The position numbers were made by a program, and so were the translations under genes. From NCBI GenBank assembly GCA_024220525.1, contig JAMYWO010000163.1, positions 19,524-74,422 of the forward strand: a stretch of DNA of 54,899 bases, written 5' to 3'. The stretch is from Cochliopodium minus (taxonomy: Eukaryota; Discosea; Himatismenida; Cochliopodiidae). Of the stretch, positions 45,445 through 54,899 are shown piece by piece; position 1 is the stretch's first letter, and every line of letters begins with the position of its first letter. The notes under the pieces were generated by a model. That model did no database searches. It was not told where the DNA came from and saw only the letters and a list, made by a program, of their open reading frames with translations.

Positions 45445-46661
45445 ATGGAAAATAACTTTAAAGATGTGGATAAATATATCGAGCAATTGAAAAAATGTAT
45501 TCATTTATCAGAGGATCAAGTTAAGGATTTATGTGAAAAGGTAAAATAAACTAAAGAAAATTTTTGATTTATTTTAAAAATTGATTGTTTAGAACCCTTT
45601 ATATTTTTGAATACCACAAATCATATCACGATTATATTTTATACCAAACATATTTTTTTTATTAGGCACAAGAAATATTTATTGAAGAAAGTAATATAAA
45701 GGAGGTATCTTGCCCAGTAACAGTATGTGGGGATATTCATGGACAATTTCACGATTTGTTAGAATTATTCGAGATTGGAGGGGATTGTCCAAATACTAAT
45801 TACCTTTTTATGGGAGATTATGTTGACAGAGGATTTCATTCCGTAGAAAGTGTATCTCTTTTAATGGCTTTGAAAATAAGATATAAAGATAGATTAACTT
45901 TAACAAGAGGAAATCACGAAACACGAGAGATCACTCAAGTATATGGGTTTTATGATGAATGTTTGAGAAAATATGGAAATAGCAACGTGTGGAAGATGTT
46001 TATCAATCTCTTTAATTTCATTCCATTGACTGCATTGATTGAAAATAAGGTAATAAAAACAATATAATAAATTTTGTATGCAATGATATTTATCCAACAA
46101 ATTTAAAGAGGATTTTTCTTTAAGATATCAATATAATAAAATTAATTCGATATTTAATTTGACTTAACTTTTATTTATAATTACAACTTCACCAACCTTT
46201 TGATTTTTTGTTTCAAAAAGATATTTTGCCTTCACGGAGGATTATCACCATGCGTCGATACACTTGATAACATAAGAACACTGGACAGAATACAAGAAGT
46301 GCCACACGAAGGACCAATGTGTGATCTCCTCTGGTCCGACCCAGACGAAAGAACAGGATGGGGAATCTCCCCACGTGGTGCGGGATACATCTTCGGAGAA
46401 GACATCAGCGAAATGTTTTGCAAAACTAACAATTTGTCTTTTGTTTCACGTGCCCATCAATTAGTCATGGAAGGATACAGTTGGGCACACGAAGAAAAAG
46501 TTGTCACCATTTTCTCTGCTCCTAACTATTGTTATCGTTGTGGTAATCAGGCTGCCATTATGGAAATTGATGAGAGAATGGAACGTACTTTTATAAAGTT
46601 TGACCCTGCTCCTAGGAAGGATGAACTTGTTACCAGGAAGACTCCTGACTACTTCCTTTGA
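45445..46661 (+). CDS. PP2A catalytic subunit, tandem copy 2 (most diverged)
   Basis: Exons 45445-45540, 45666-46049 and 46221-46661; 306 aa. Catalytic motifs are intact ([26 protein letters not shown]) and the TPDYFL tail is kept. Differences from copies 1 and 3 cluster around NHETREITQ and the [18 protein letters not shown] helix, and one tail residue is lost ([12 protein letters not shown]). The changes are conservative, so it is likely active, but it may pick other regulatory subunits. Confidence 0.96.
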
Positions 46662-46905
46662 AGTTTGGGTCTCTGTGTGGGTTTTAAAAGCTGCCTTATC
46701 TTCTTTTTGGAAACAATTTTCTTTTTTCATCTTTTTTTTTTGTTGTTTCCATTTTTGTTTGAGGAATTTAGTAAATAATTGTTTATTGGGTTTTTTATTT
46801 TGCTTTTTTTTTTTCGATTTTAATTTTTTTTTTTTTTTGTATCTTTTTTATTTTTTTGATGGGATATCAGTGAAATATAAAAAATCAAAATATAAAAAAA
46901 AAAAA

Positions 46906-48105
46906 ATGGAAACCATCATCAGTAGAGATGTCGATAATTATATTGAACAATTGAAAAATTGCATCCCACTATCTGAAGATCAAGTCAAAGATTTATGTGA
47001 AAAGGTAAAATATTTAAAAAAAAAAAAAATGGAGAGGAAATGAAAAATATATAATTTATCTTGCAAAAATAAAACAATAATAATTGTAGGCACGTGAAAT
47101 ATTGATTGAAGAAAGTAATGTTCAAGCTGTATCTTGCCCAGTAACAGTATGTGGTGATATTCATGGACAATTTCATGATTTGATTGAATTATTCGAGATT
47201 GGAGGAGATTGTCCAAACACAAATTATCTTTTCATGGGAGATTATGTTGATAGAGGATATTATTCCGTAGAAAGTGTATCTATACTTGTAGCATTGAAAA
47301 TAAGATATAAGGAAAGATTAACTTTAACAAGAGGTAATCACGAATCTAGACAAATTACTCAAGTATATGGGTTTTATGATGAATGTTTGAGAAAATATGG
47401 AAACAGTAACGTATGGAAAATGTTTACGGAACTATTTGACTATTTTCCATTAACCGCTTTGATCGAAAATGAAGTAAGAAAAATAAGAATAATCTTGAAA
47501 ATATATCATATTCAAAGTCAAACAAATATTCTTTTAATTTGTTAAAACATTAATATAATTTATAAATAATTCTCAAGAATAATAAGAGATATTATCTCTT
47601 TAATAATATTCTCCATTCTTTCGATTATTTTTAATTCTCTTCTTTCAATTTCGAATAATAGATATTTTGTCTTCACGGAGGATTATCACCTTCTGTGGAT
47701 ACACTTGACAACATAAGAACACTGGACAGAGTACAAGAAGTGCCGCACGAAGGACCAATGTGCGATCTCCTCTGGTCCGACCCAGACGACAGAACAGGAT
47801 GGGGAATATCCCCACGTGGTGCAGGATACACCTTTGGGTCAGACATAAGTGAACAATTCAACCAAAGTAACGGTTTATCTTTTGTTTCACGTGCCCATCA
47901 ATTAGTCATGGAAGGTTACAATTGGTCTCACGATAAAAATGTTGTCACTATTTTTTCTGCTCCTAACTATTGTTATCGTTGTGGTAATCAGGCTGCTATT
48001 TTGGAAATCGATGAGAAGATGGGTAAAAACTTTCTTCAGTTCGATCCTGCTCCTAAGAAGTCTGAATCTCATGTGACACGAAGAACTCCTGATTATTTTC
48101 TTTGA
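46906..48105 (+). CDS. PP2A catalytic subunit, tandem copy 3
   Basis: Exons 46906-47004, 47090-47473 and 47662-48105; 308 aa. Full set of PPP-family motifs, TPDYFL end, same intron positions as its siblings. It shares with copy 1 the [12 protein letters not shown] start of exon 2 and DYVDRG(Y/F)YS, and with copy 2 several third-exon stretches ([11 protein letters not shown]), which suggests gene conversion among the three. Introns are the shortest of the set. Confidence 0.97.
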
Positions 48106-48380
48106 AAGAAAGAATGATTTTAAAGAATTTCATTTCTTTTTTTTATTTTGGAAATCTGATTTGATTTTATTGTTTTTTTTGAGATAATCATTAAAATTAA
48201 TTTATTTTTAAAAATTAAAAAATTTATGTTGATAAGAACATTGACAATCAATCAATCTTAAAATTAAAAGAAATAATCAGATATTGTTTTTTTTTTTTGA
48301 TAATTCTTTTTGTGTTGGAAAAGAATTTTTATTTTTAATATATAAGTGAATAATATTAGTGGGGAAATAATAGGGTTCGA

Positions 48381-49028
48381 TTATTTTTTATGTTTTCTTC
48401 TGAAGAATCTATCTCTTTTCAATCTTTTTCTATGTTTATGCTTATTCATTTTCTTTTTTCTCTTTTGAACCATATTCATCATTTCATATTCTACCATTGG
48501 TTGTTCATATGTAACCTCTTGTTGAGAGAATGGAACGGGAGAGATTTGAGGTTCTTTAACTTTGTATTCTTTAATTTTAGGGAAGATGGATCTGATGTAG
48601 ATGGGCTCCAATGAACTCAAATTATTCTTTGTATTTACTATATTCATACTCTTTGGGAGTCTTATGATACCAGATAATGGGATCAATAATTCTTTTGAAT
48701 ATAAAAATGAAGAAATTAATAAGGACTAATTAAATGTTTGAAGGAGATTGGGTTATTTAAAGTTCTTTAAAAATAACTTTGTATGAAAGAAAAATATATA
48801 AAGAGATAAAATAAATAATTCATTAAGGGTGAATAAAGGTTCATTTTATGATGTATTATGATTTATTAAAATGTTTCTGATTATTTTACGTCTATTATCT
48901 TCGAATAATGGCATTGTTATTGTAGATTTTTGTTTTTTGAATATCTGGAAAAAATCTATCTTGAAAGATTTATTTGAAGAAAATAAGGCATTCTTTCGAA
49001 TAGCCTTTGCATTCTTTAAAATCTTCAT
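48381..49028 (-). CDS. Mitoribosomal small-subunit protein mS38 (COX24/AURKAIP1 domain)
   Basis: Exons 48890-49028 and 48381-48691, phase 1, 149 aa. The N-terminus (MKILKNAKAIRKNALFSSNK) is basic and Ser/Asn-rich, fitting a mitochondrial presequence. The C-terminus has the mS38 block KRKKKMNKHKHRKRLKRDRF followed by FRRKHKK. In other eukaryotes this basic helix threads into the mitochondrial 28S rRNA near the decoding centre and is needed for COX1 translation. The protein is short with a poorly conserved middle, as usual in the family. Confidence 0.85.
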
Positions 49029-49401
49029 TTTTTTATTTTTTTTATAAATAAAGTGCAAAAAAACACCAATATATTTTTGAAAGAGCTATATATTTCCATT
49101 GATTTTTGATTGATTGAGTAAATAATCAAATTTTGTTTGTCAAAATTACTTTATTTGAATCTATTTCCATGATTTATTCATAAATTTTCAAATAAGAAAT
49201 GGGAATGGATGTTGTATTGGGATGGTTAAATTAAAGGAAGATTAATTGAAGGATCCAGATTCAAAATTTGTCAGTTAAAATTTTTTTATTTAAAATTTTA
49301 TTCAAAGAGGCGCTCTAATTCAAAAAATAAATATTCTAAATAAATAAATTTAAAAAAAAAAACGTATTTTAAAAACCAAAAGAAATAAACAAGAATTTGT
49401 T
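49029..49401. other. Divergent promoter region mS38 / coiled-coil gene
   Basis: AT-rich, no coding frame or RNA gene noticed. Confidence 0.6.
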
Positions 49402-49905
49402 ATGTCTGATAGAACACCTGTTAAAGAAAAACCAAGCGTAAAAAAAAAAAGAAAACAAAAAATAACGAATAATTTTATTATAAAATTATTTTTTCAGTTA
49501 TTTTTGAATTTGACCAACAAATTCAACAATAGCCCATTGAAATCACCAAGAAAAGAAAATGATAAATTGAATATAAAATCACCAAGAAAAACAAAGAGAA
49601 CTATGGAAGATTTAGAAAACCAACATAAGATCGAGACAGAGAAGCTCAATCAAGAGATATTCGAATTGAACGATTCATTGGAACAATCATCCAAACAGAT
49701 GAAGAGAATGAAAATCATGTTTGAGGATGAAATCAAATCTTTAGCTGAATTGATCGATGTGATCACAAAGGAGAGGGATGAGGCTCTAGAAGAGAACAAA
49801 AAGTTAAAGGAATCTCTGGATAAGATCAATGAGAGTTCTAATCAACAAAAGAAGGAATCCAATCAGCTCAATTTTAGAAAATTCTGTGTATCTTTCGACA
49901 ATTAA
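49402..49905 (+). CDS. Small coiled-coil protein with SP/K motifs
   Basis: Start at 49402. An intron 49438-49497 (60 nt, GTAAAA...TTTTTCAG) is a multiple of three without stops, so retention would still give protein: 147 aa spliced, 167 unspliced. SPLKSPRKEND and IKSPRKTKRT carry S-P-x-K sites of the CDK type. From about residue 55 a continuous coiled coil runs to the end (EDLENQHKIETEKLNQEIF onwards). Possibly cytoskeletal or chromosomal; family unknown. Confidence 0.7.
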   Translation: MSDRTPVKEKPSVKKKRKQKITNNFIIKLFFQLFLNLTNKFNNSPLKSPRKENDKLNIKSPRKTKRTMEDLENQHKIETEKLNQEIFELNDSLEQSSKQMKRMKIMFEDEIKSLAELIDVITKERDEALEENKKLKESLDKINESSNQQKKESNQLNFRKFCVSFDN

Positions 49906-50232
49906 GGATTTTATCTCCATATTGACTTATGTATAAAAAACATAGAGGAGGATAAAAAAATCCCAATATTATTATTTTTATTCCTTTCTTATATTTTTGA
50001 TCTCTTTGATTTATAATTTGTAATTCATAAATTAAAGAAAGATTTGTTTGAATAACTTTTGTTTCTCTTCTTTTTTTTTTTTGTTATCTAAAATAATTAA
50101 AGTTGACTTGCAATAGATTTTTTGAATGCAAATTGTTTTCTGGTTGAAAATTTTTTTTGAACAAAAATAAAAAAAAAGGTAAATTGGAATGGTTTTATTT
50201 AATTCATTTGATTAAGAATTGGGAAAAGTGAA
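49906..50232. other. Gap before the PPPPV family
   Basis: Convergent 3' flanks; AT-rich, no gene seen. Confidence 0.6.
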
Positions 50233-50370
50233 TTATACTGGAGGAGGAGGATCATTATTATCCAAAGGAGGTGGAGGAGGAGAGTTGACTTGCTCCTGTT
50301 GTGGATTTTCTAGGGGTTCGCTTGGGAGAGTATTAGTGTGAGTTTCTTTTTTGATTTCATTATTATCCAT
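50233..50370 (-). CDS. Tiny proline-rich protein, PPPPV family copy 1
   Basis: 45 aa, single exon, start MDNNEIKKE. Polar N-half, then SPPPPPLDNNDPPPPV at the C-terminus. The same start (MD-x-x-x-K) and end recur in two neighbours. An in-frame Lys-rich extension upstream (to 50478) lacks an ATG. Could bind WW, SH3 or profilin-type partners by its proline runs; function unknown. Whether it is translated is not shown by the sequence alone. Confidence 0.5.
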   Translation of the reverse strand: MDNNEIKKETHTNTLPSEPLENPQQEQVNSPPPPPLDNNDPPPPV

Positions 50371-50841
50371 TTTTCTTTTCAATTTTTCTTCTTGTTTTTT
50401 TTTTATCTTTTCTTTAATCTTTTTTTTTAATTTTAATTTAATCTCTTTTAGGTATAAACAAGCTTGGTTGAAAAGCAAGCTTAAATATTCTTGCTTAAAA
50501 TGTTCAATTCAAACTGATTGAAAAAGTACCAGAAAATTTTTGAAACTTGATTGAATGAATTATTTGGTCTGATCTGAATTTTCAATTTTCTCAATAAAAT
50601 TAAATTTCTGAATCTTTTACCAAATCTGATCTTGAAAATCCTCCTCTGAAAAGTCTAAATATCAACATTTTTTTTTTATTTGAATGAAGAAACTTGATGA
50701 AAAAAAGCTTGGTGAAAAAAGATTACAATAGATTTATGAAAACATAATAAATGGAATCAAATGGTTTAATTTGGTTTGAAGAATAGTTCATTTTTTTCTT
50801 AAATTTCTATTTTATAAAAAGGAAAAAAAAGAATAGTTGAA
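50371..50841. other. Spacer between PPPPV copies 1 and 2
   Basis: AT-rich; contains AAGCTTG repeats at 50459 and 50705. No gene seen. Confidence 0.5.
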
Positions 50842-51015
50842 TTAAACAGGTGGAGGAGGATTATTTGGCTTGTTATTGTTTTCATGTTTGGGAAGTGATG
50901 GAGGAGGATTGATCTTCAATTGATCTTGAGGATTTTGAGGTAAAAATCTTGGATTGGGGCAAACAGAACATCTAACTATTAATTTTGGTTCCTCTTTGCT
51001 TTCTTTATTATCCAT
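50842..51015 (-). CDS. Tiny proline-rich protein, PPPPV family copy 2
   Basis: 57 aa, start MDNKESKEEP. It shares with copy 3 the central RCSVxPNPR motif, then NPPPSLPKH and the end NNPPPPV. The Cys residues sit in CSVC. Single exon on the minus strand. No relatives recognised outside this cluster. Confidence 0.55.
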   Translation of the reverse strand: MDNKESKEEPKLIVRCSVCPNPRFLPQNPQDQLKINPPPSLPKHENNNKPNNPPPPV

Positions 51016-51196
51016 TTCTTTTCTTTTTTTTTTTTTATATTTCTTGTGATAGTGTGAAAATAAAGGAAATTCCTCAATTATTATGATTCTTGTGACATTG
51101 AGTATTCCCAAAGAGGGGTTTCATTCAATTCATTGATATTTCGTTTTTTAATTGAAATTTCAATTTTTTGACATAAGGGAAAGAGATTATATGTAA

Positions 51197-51356
51197 TTAT
51201 ACAGGTGGAGGGGGATTATTATTAAGATTGTTATTTTTAATAGGTGGGTGGAGGATGATTATTCTCCACTTGTTGGGGAACTTGTGGTCTTGGATTGGGT
51301 CTAACAGAACATCTGTTTTTCACCATTTTTGTTTCTTTTTTGCTGTCTTTATCCAT
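51197..51356 (-). pseudogene. PPPPV family copy 3, frameshifted
   Basis: Starts MDKDSKKETKM and contains NRCSVRPNPRPQVPQ like copy 2. As read, it stops after HPPPTY at 51237. One base of shift within the proline codons (about 51245-51255) would restore the family ending NNNPPPPV and stop at 51197. Either a pseudogene, a sequencing error, or a shorter product. Confidence 0.6.
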
Positions 51357-51559
51357 TGGATCTCTTTTTCAATTTTTTTTTTTAATTTTTGAATTTTAAC
51401 AAAAAAAAATAATTCAGAGTAAGAGAATCTATATGATTGTTCTCTTTAATTTCTATCTTTAATCTTTATTCTAATTGCATAGATATTGAAATGAAATTTA
51501 ATCTCTTTAAAAGTTCTTTATTTTTGAACCTATTTTTTTCTTCAAAAAAGCAAAAGGAT

Positions 51560-51871
51560 TTATCTTCTTCCTCTACAATTTCTCAGGTAAAAAGTGTACA
51601 TATCCCTTCCATCTAAATTTCTGCATCCCGCCATCATGAATTCATTGGAATGTTGTCTCATATTGTTGAAGAAATTAGGATCTGTATCATCATTAGCCAT
51701 ATGCATACGATATGCAATCAGACAGCATGCATCCCACAAATCAGGACCATTTCCTCCGTATTCCCTTTCTCTAATTCTGTTACCTATGTTCCTATTTCTT
51801 CTATTTCTTTGCATGCAGCTCCCTAAATTAATTAACAACGCAAGAATCACCAATAAAGCACAAATCTTCAT
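51560..51871 (-). CDS. Secreted 103-aa peptide with paired cysteines
   Basis: Start MKICALLVILALLINLGSC, a classical signal peptide likely cut after Ser18 or Cys19. The mature part is basic and Arg/Asn-rich (RNRRNRNIGN), then DLWDACCLIAYRMHMAND, AGCRNLDGRDMY and RNCRG. A CC-x(n)-C-x(n)-C pattern would allow two disulfides. Single exon with no introns, unlike most of its neighbours. No family recognised; role unknown (secretory or vacuolar). Confidence 0.7.
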   Translation of the reverse strand: MKICALLVILALLINLGSCMQRNRRNRNIGNRIREREYGGNGPDLWDACCLIAYRMHMANDDTDPNFFNNMRQHSNEFMMAGCRNLDGRDMYTFYLRNCRGRR

Positions 51872-52277
51872 ATTTCTTTTTCAATTTTTTATTTTTATTT
51901 TATTATTCAATTGTGAATGAGGAATTAAAAGAAATAAAAAATAGTTTTGTTAGATTAATCAAAATTTAATTTGTTTGAATAAAAAAATTAAATCTTTTTT
52001 CTCTCAATTCCAATTTGATTTTATTTAATTCAATCAATTTTAATTGTTGAAATTAATTTTGAAATCATTTTATATGTTTGCTCATGTTAAAAGAACATTT
52101 GTAGAATTTTGTGATTGAAATTAAAGATTTAAAAAAAAAAAAAGCAATTTTTTTCTTTTAATTTCTTCTTTTTCTTGTTTGGGGGAGGAACTTTTGATTA
52201 AAAGATGTTTCCTCTTTGAAAAAATTATCAAACGAATTTTTCCAAAACATTTTCACTTTTAATAAAAAAAATAGAAG
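51872..52277. other. Divergent promoter region, secreted peptide / M28 peptidase
   Basis: AT-rich, no gene seen. Confidence 0.6.
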
Positions 52278-54899
52278 ATGAAGATATCAGGTGAGAAAAT
52301 TTGAAGAAAAATAACAATTTTATATCTAACATTCAAAATATTTGAAGACTATGAAGTGATAGAGGAAGAGGGAGGATTGCTTAATGATTTCCAAGATGAA
52401 AAAGTAAAAATTTAATTAATCAATAAAGACAAATATAGGGAATATAATGGATTGGATGTCAAATATTCCCGTCTATAGAATTCATTCCCCTTCAAATATA
52501 TTATCCTTCCCAATAAAAAAAAAATTTTATTAATATATTTTTTACACCCGAATATTAGATTCCAATTTATAGACAGCCAAAAACATATTTAATTGTATTT
52601 ATTGTGGTCATTTTATTATTGGCAATATTGGTTCCATTGGCGATCATTGTGGGAAATCCTGATACATTAGTGAGATCTGTAAAAAAAAAAAAAAAAATTT
52701 CAGTGAAAATTGATTTTATTTTGTCAACAAACACATGATAATCATTTTTCTTTATCATTTAGATCAAAACTAAGAATTTGATGAAACATCTTCAAACATT
52801 CCAAGATATTGCCAACGCAAATTCTGGAAGCAGAACTGCAACCACTGGATTTAATGCCAGTGTCAATTATGTGTATGGGAGCTTGAATAAATATAAGAAT
52901 TATTTCAATGTGGTAAGAAAAATTTATTCGATTAAATAGAGATGTTCTTCATATCCAAAATATATTCAATAATATTTCAAAGAATCTTTTGAAATAGAAA
53001 GTGGATCACAAAAATAATTTAATAGTTCACAATTAATCTATTTCAGAATATATATTCTCTTGAATATCATTCAATTCATTCAATTAATATGTATAGTCAC
53101 AATATAACTTTGATTTTCTCTTTATCCAACATTCTGGATAAATAAAATTTTTTAAATAGAAATGTACTGTTCTAATTATTTAGTACATCCATCACTAATT
53201 TTTTCCAAATTTATAAATTTAAAGTTAAATAAAAATTAATTACAATCAATCTTCATCAACACATTAATAAAAAAAACAATTTTTACTAGTTGAAATTTCA
53301 AAATTTCTCGTACAACAATTTTGTTGAAGAAGAAACGCCCCAACTAATCGTAGATGGAAGCATCAAACAAGATAAAGTGACATTCCAAAACATGAGATTT
53401 TCCGGATCAGGAAACTTGACTGATGTTCCAGTACATTATGTGGGTAACGGATGTACTGAAGAAGAGTGGGAAAGTTTTCCTGCTGATGGAACTACTGTCG
53501 CTGTCATCGCCAGAAACGATTTGATCGAATGTAACGTTTTTACTAAAATCAACAACTCTGTCTTTCATCTTGCTGCTGGTGTCATCATGTTTCATTCTTC
53601 TGGTAAAATTTTCATTAATTTTTAATTCAATCTTTTTTATTAAATAAAAATGAATTTATTTGTTTATCATTTGATTATTATTTAATAAATTTTTAAATAA
53701 TTTTCCAATATTTTTGAATTTTAAAACTTAATTTTTTTATTATGATCATTTAAAATTTTCTTCAATTTGATTAATTTTGAAATATAATTTTTATTATTTA
53801 ATTAATTTTTAAATAATTTAATTTTTTTTTTGAATTATTTCAATTTAATTTTTTCAATTTTAATTATTTAAATTTTTTTATTTTGATCATTTTAAATAAC
53901 ATTTTATTTTTATTTTTTAGGATCAAATGGGTTGTTTGCTGCAGGTCTTAACACATCTGCTCCTTTTCCTATTTTTGCAGTGGGTTATGATTTGGGTAAC
54001 GAGATAGCCAACTTGGAAGAAGGAAAGTTTATTTCTATGTATGCTAAAAACTCCCAAAACGTTTTGGATACTTGCAACATCATTGCAGAAACCAAGTATG
54101 GGAGCATCGATAATACCATTGGTAAAGAGAATTTTTTTATTTATTTTTTATTTATTTTTTATTTATTATTTTATTTCAGATTTTTTTATTTTATTTTTTA
54201 TTTATTTTTTATTTATTATTTTATTTCAGATTTTTTTATTTACACATTTATTTATTAAAATGATTTTGTATGTTTTTTATTTTTTTGTATTTATTTTTAT
54301 TTTTTTATTTTTGTTTTTTTATTTTATTTTATTTTTATTTTTTATTTTTATTTTCACTTTTAATTTTTTTCATTTATTTTTATTTTTTGAAAATAGTTGT
54401 TGGGTCTCATCTTGACTCTGTTCTTGCTGGTCCTGGTATCAATGATAATGGAAGTGGATCTGCTCTTAATTTAGGTTAAAAAATTTTGATAAAAATTTTT
54501 TTATTTTATAATAATAAATTAAAATATTGAAGAAAATTATTAATTTTTTTTTAAATTATTTTTTCAATTTTTTTTAATTAACACTTTTTTTTTAAATTTT
54601 TTAATTTTATCATTTTTTTTTTTTAGAAATTGCTTTGTTGTTTGCCAAACTCAATTATAAACCAAAAAATAAAGTGAGATTCTGTTGGTTTGGTGCGGAG
54701 GAGTTGGGTCTTTTCGGATCTATTGCATATGTCAACTCGCTTACCGATGAAGAGGCAAAGCAAATCCTTCTTAACCTCAACTTTGACATGGTTGCTTCCC
54801 CCAATTACATCATGGGTGTTTATAACGGTACTAGTGATTCTGTACAATCTGGAAATATCCAAAAAGTATTAGAAAAGGTAAATATAAGAATTAATTATT
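52278..54899 (+). CDS. Membrane-anchored M28 aminopeptidase with PA domain (3' end outside window)
   Basis: Exons 52278-52290 (13 nt), 52348-52403, 52559-52678, 52763-52912, 53290-53602, 53921-54121, 54397-54474 and 54627-54877, continuing past the edge. The short acidic cytosolic head (DYEVIEEEGGLLNDF) is followed by one transmembrane helix (TYLIVFIVVILLLAILVPLA), giving type II topology. A PA insert follows (IARNDLIECNVFTKIN, GVIMFHSS). Zinc ligands of the catalytic domain are VGSHLDSV (His), GINDNGSG (Asp), WFGAEELGLFG (Glu pair) and LNFDMVASPN (Asp). Relatives are vacuolar aminopeptidase Y and Streptomyces-type aminopeptidases. It probably works in a lysosome or at the cell surface. DYEVIEEE...LL could be an endosomal sorting signal. 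Confidence 0.9.
54141..54240 (+). repeat. Exact 50-bp tandem duplication in an M28 intron
   Basis: Bases 54141-54190 are repeated exactly at 54191-54240. Each unit carries a TTTCAG that resembles a 3' splice site, upstream of the real acceptor at 54395-54396. Confidence 0.95.

Noticed and set aside
49438-49497. Lys-rich and hydrophobic insert as part of the coiled-coil protein
   Set aside because: It has GTAAAA and TTTTTCAG borders, length divisible by three and AT-only codons; best read as an intron, though retention is possible.
1-54899. tRNA, rRNA or snRNA genes
   Set aside because: No cloverleaf or GC-richer conserved RNA block was recognised by eye; a tRNAscan or Rfam run would decide.
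1-54899. UGA reassigned as a sense codon (prompted by the desaturase TGA)
   Set aside because: TGA ends several complete proteins here, including the three PP2A copies after TPDYFL, so the standard code holds.

Overview
The window is nuclear DNA of a very AT-rich, intron-rich unicellular eukaryote. Most genes are split by short GT-AG introns (commonly 50-150 nt) and intergenic gaps are only a few hundred bases. TAA, TGA and TAG are all used as ordinary stops. The gene set (Rab GTPase, COG8, RNF123/KPC1, NOB1, eIF2D, BET bromodomain, SMP lipid-transfer protein, PP2A catalytic subunits, talin-head-like protein, mitochondrial HIBCH and mS38) points to a free-living protist with aerobic mitochondria. 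I cannot place it to phylum. Exon models were built by hand from reading frames, splice phase and family motifs; totals that stay divisible by three are noted.

Layout. 1-3.8 kb (-): histidine acid phosphatase, then an unrecognised CxxC protein, with a relic of the desaturase first exon between them. 4.05-8.56 kb (+): fatty acid desaturase, then an SMP-domain membrane-contact protein with a PPPLPxK-rich tail. 8.6-12.9 kb (-): talin F0-F1-like coiled-coil protein, then 3-hydroxyisobutyryl-CoA hydrolase. 13.1-16.0 kb (+): a basic unknown protein, then a BET protein. 16.1-19.8 kb (-): COG8. 20.2-23.8 kb (+): TIP30/HTATIP2-like reductase, then eIF2D. 23.9-28.7 kb (-): two LRR paralogues flanking a small tail-anchored protein. 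30.0-31.9 kb (+): SAM plus three PAS domains. 32.0-32.7 kb (-): small basic protein with a PIP-box-like motif. 33.0-35.6 kb (+): NOB1. 35.7-36.8 kb (-): Rab. 37.5-43.3 kb (-): RNF123/KPC1. 43.7-48.1 kb (+): three tandem PP2A catalytic subunits. 48.4-49.0 kb (-): mS38. 49.4-49.9 kb (+): coiled-coil protein. 50.2-51.4 kb (-): three tandem tiny proline-rich proteins, the last frameshifted. 51.6-51.9 kb (-): secreted Cys-containing peptide. 52.3 kb to the end (+): membrane-anchored M28 peptidase, cut by the window edge.

The most striking signal is gene architecture. Several enzymes have catalytic motifs assembled from micro-exons of 5, 10 or 12 nt (HIBCH oxyanion loop, acid-phosphatase RHGARTP, desaturase HxxHH), and the Rab has five internal exons of 19-48 nt. 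Two introns appear to be GC-AG. A hairpin, MITE-like repeat sits in three introns of three unrelated genes. The window carries housekeeping functions (trafficking, translation, ribosome maturation, phosphatase and ubiquitin signalling, valine catabolism) plus small lineage-specific tandem families; there is no operon-like pathway cluster.
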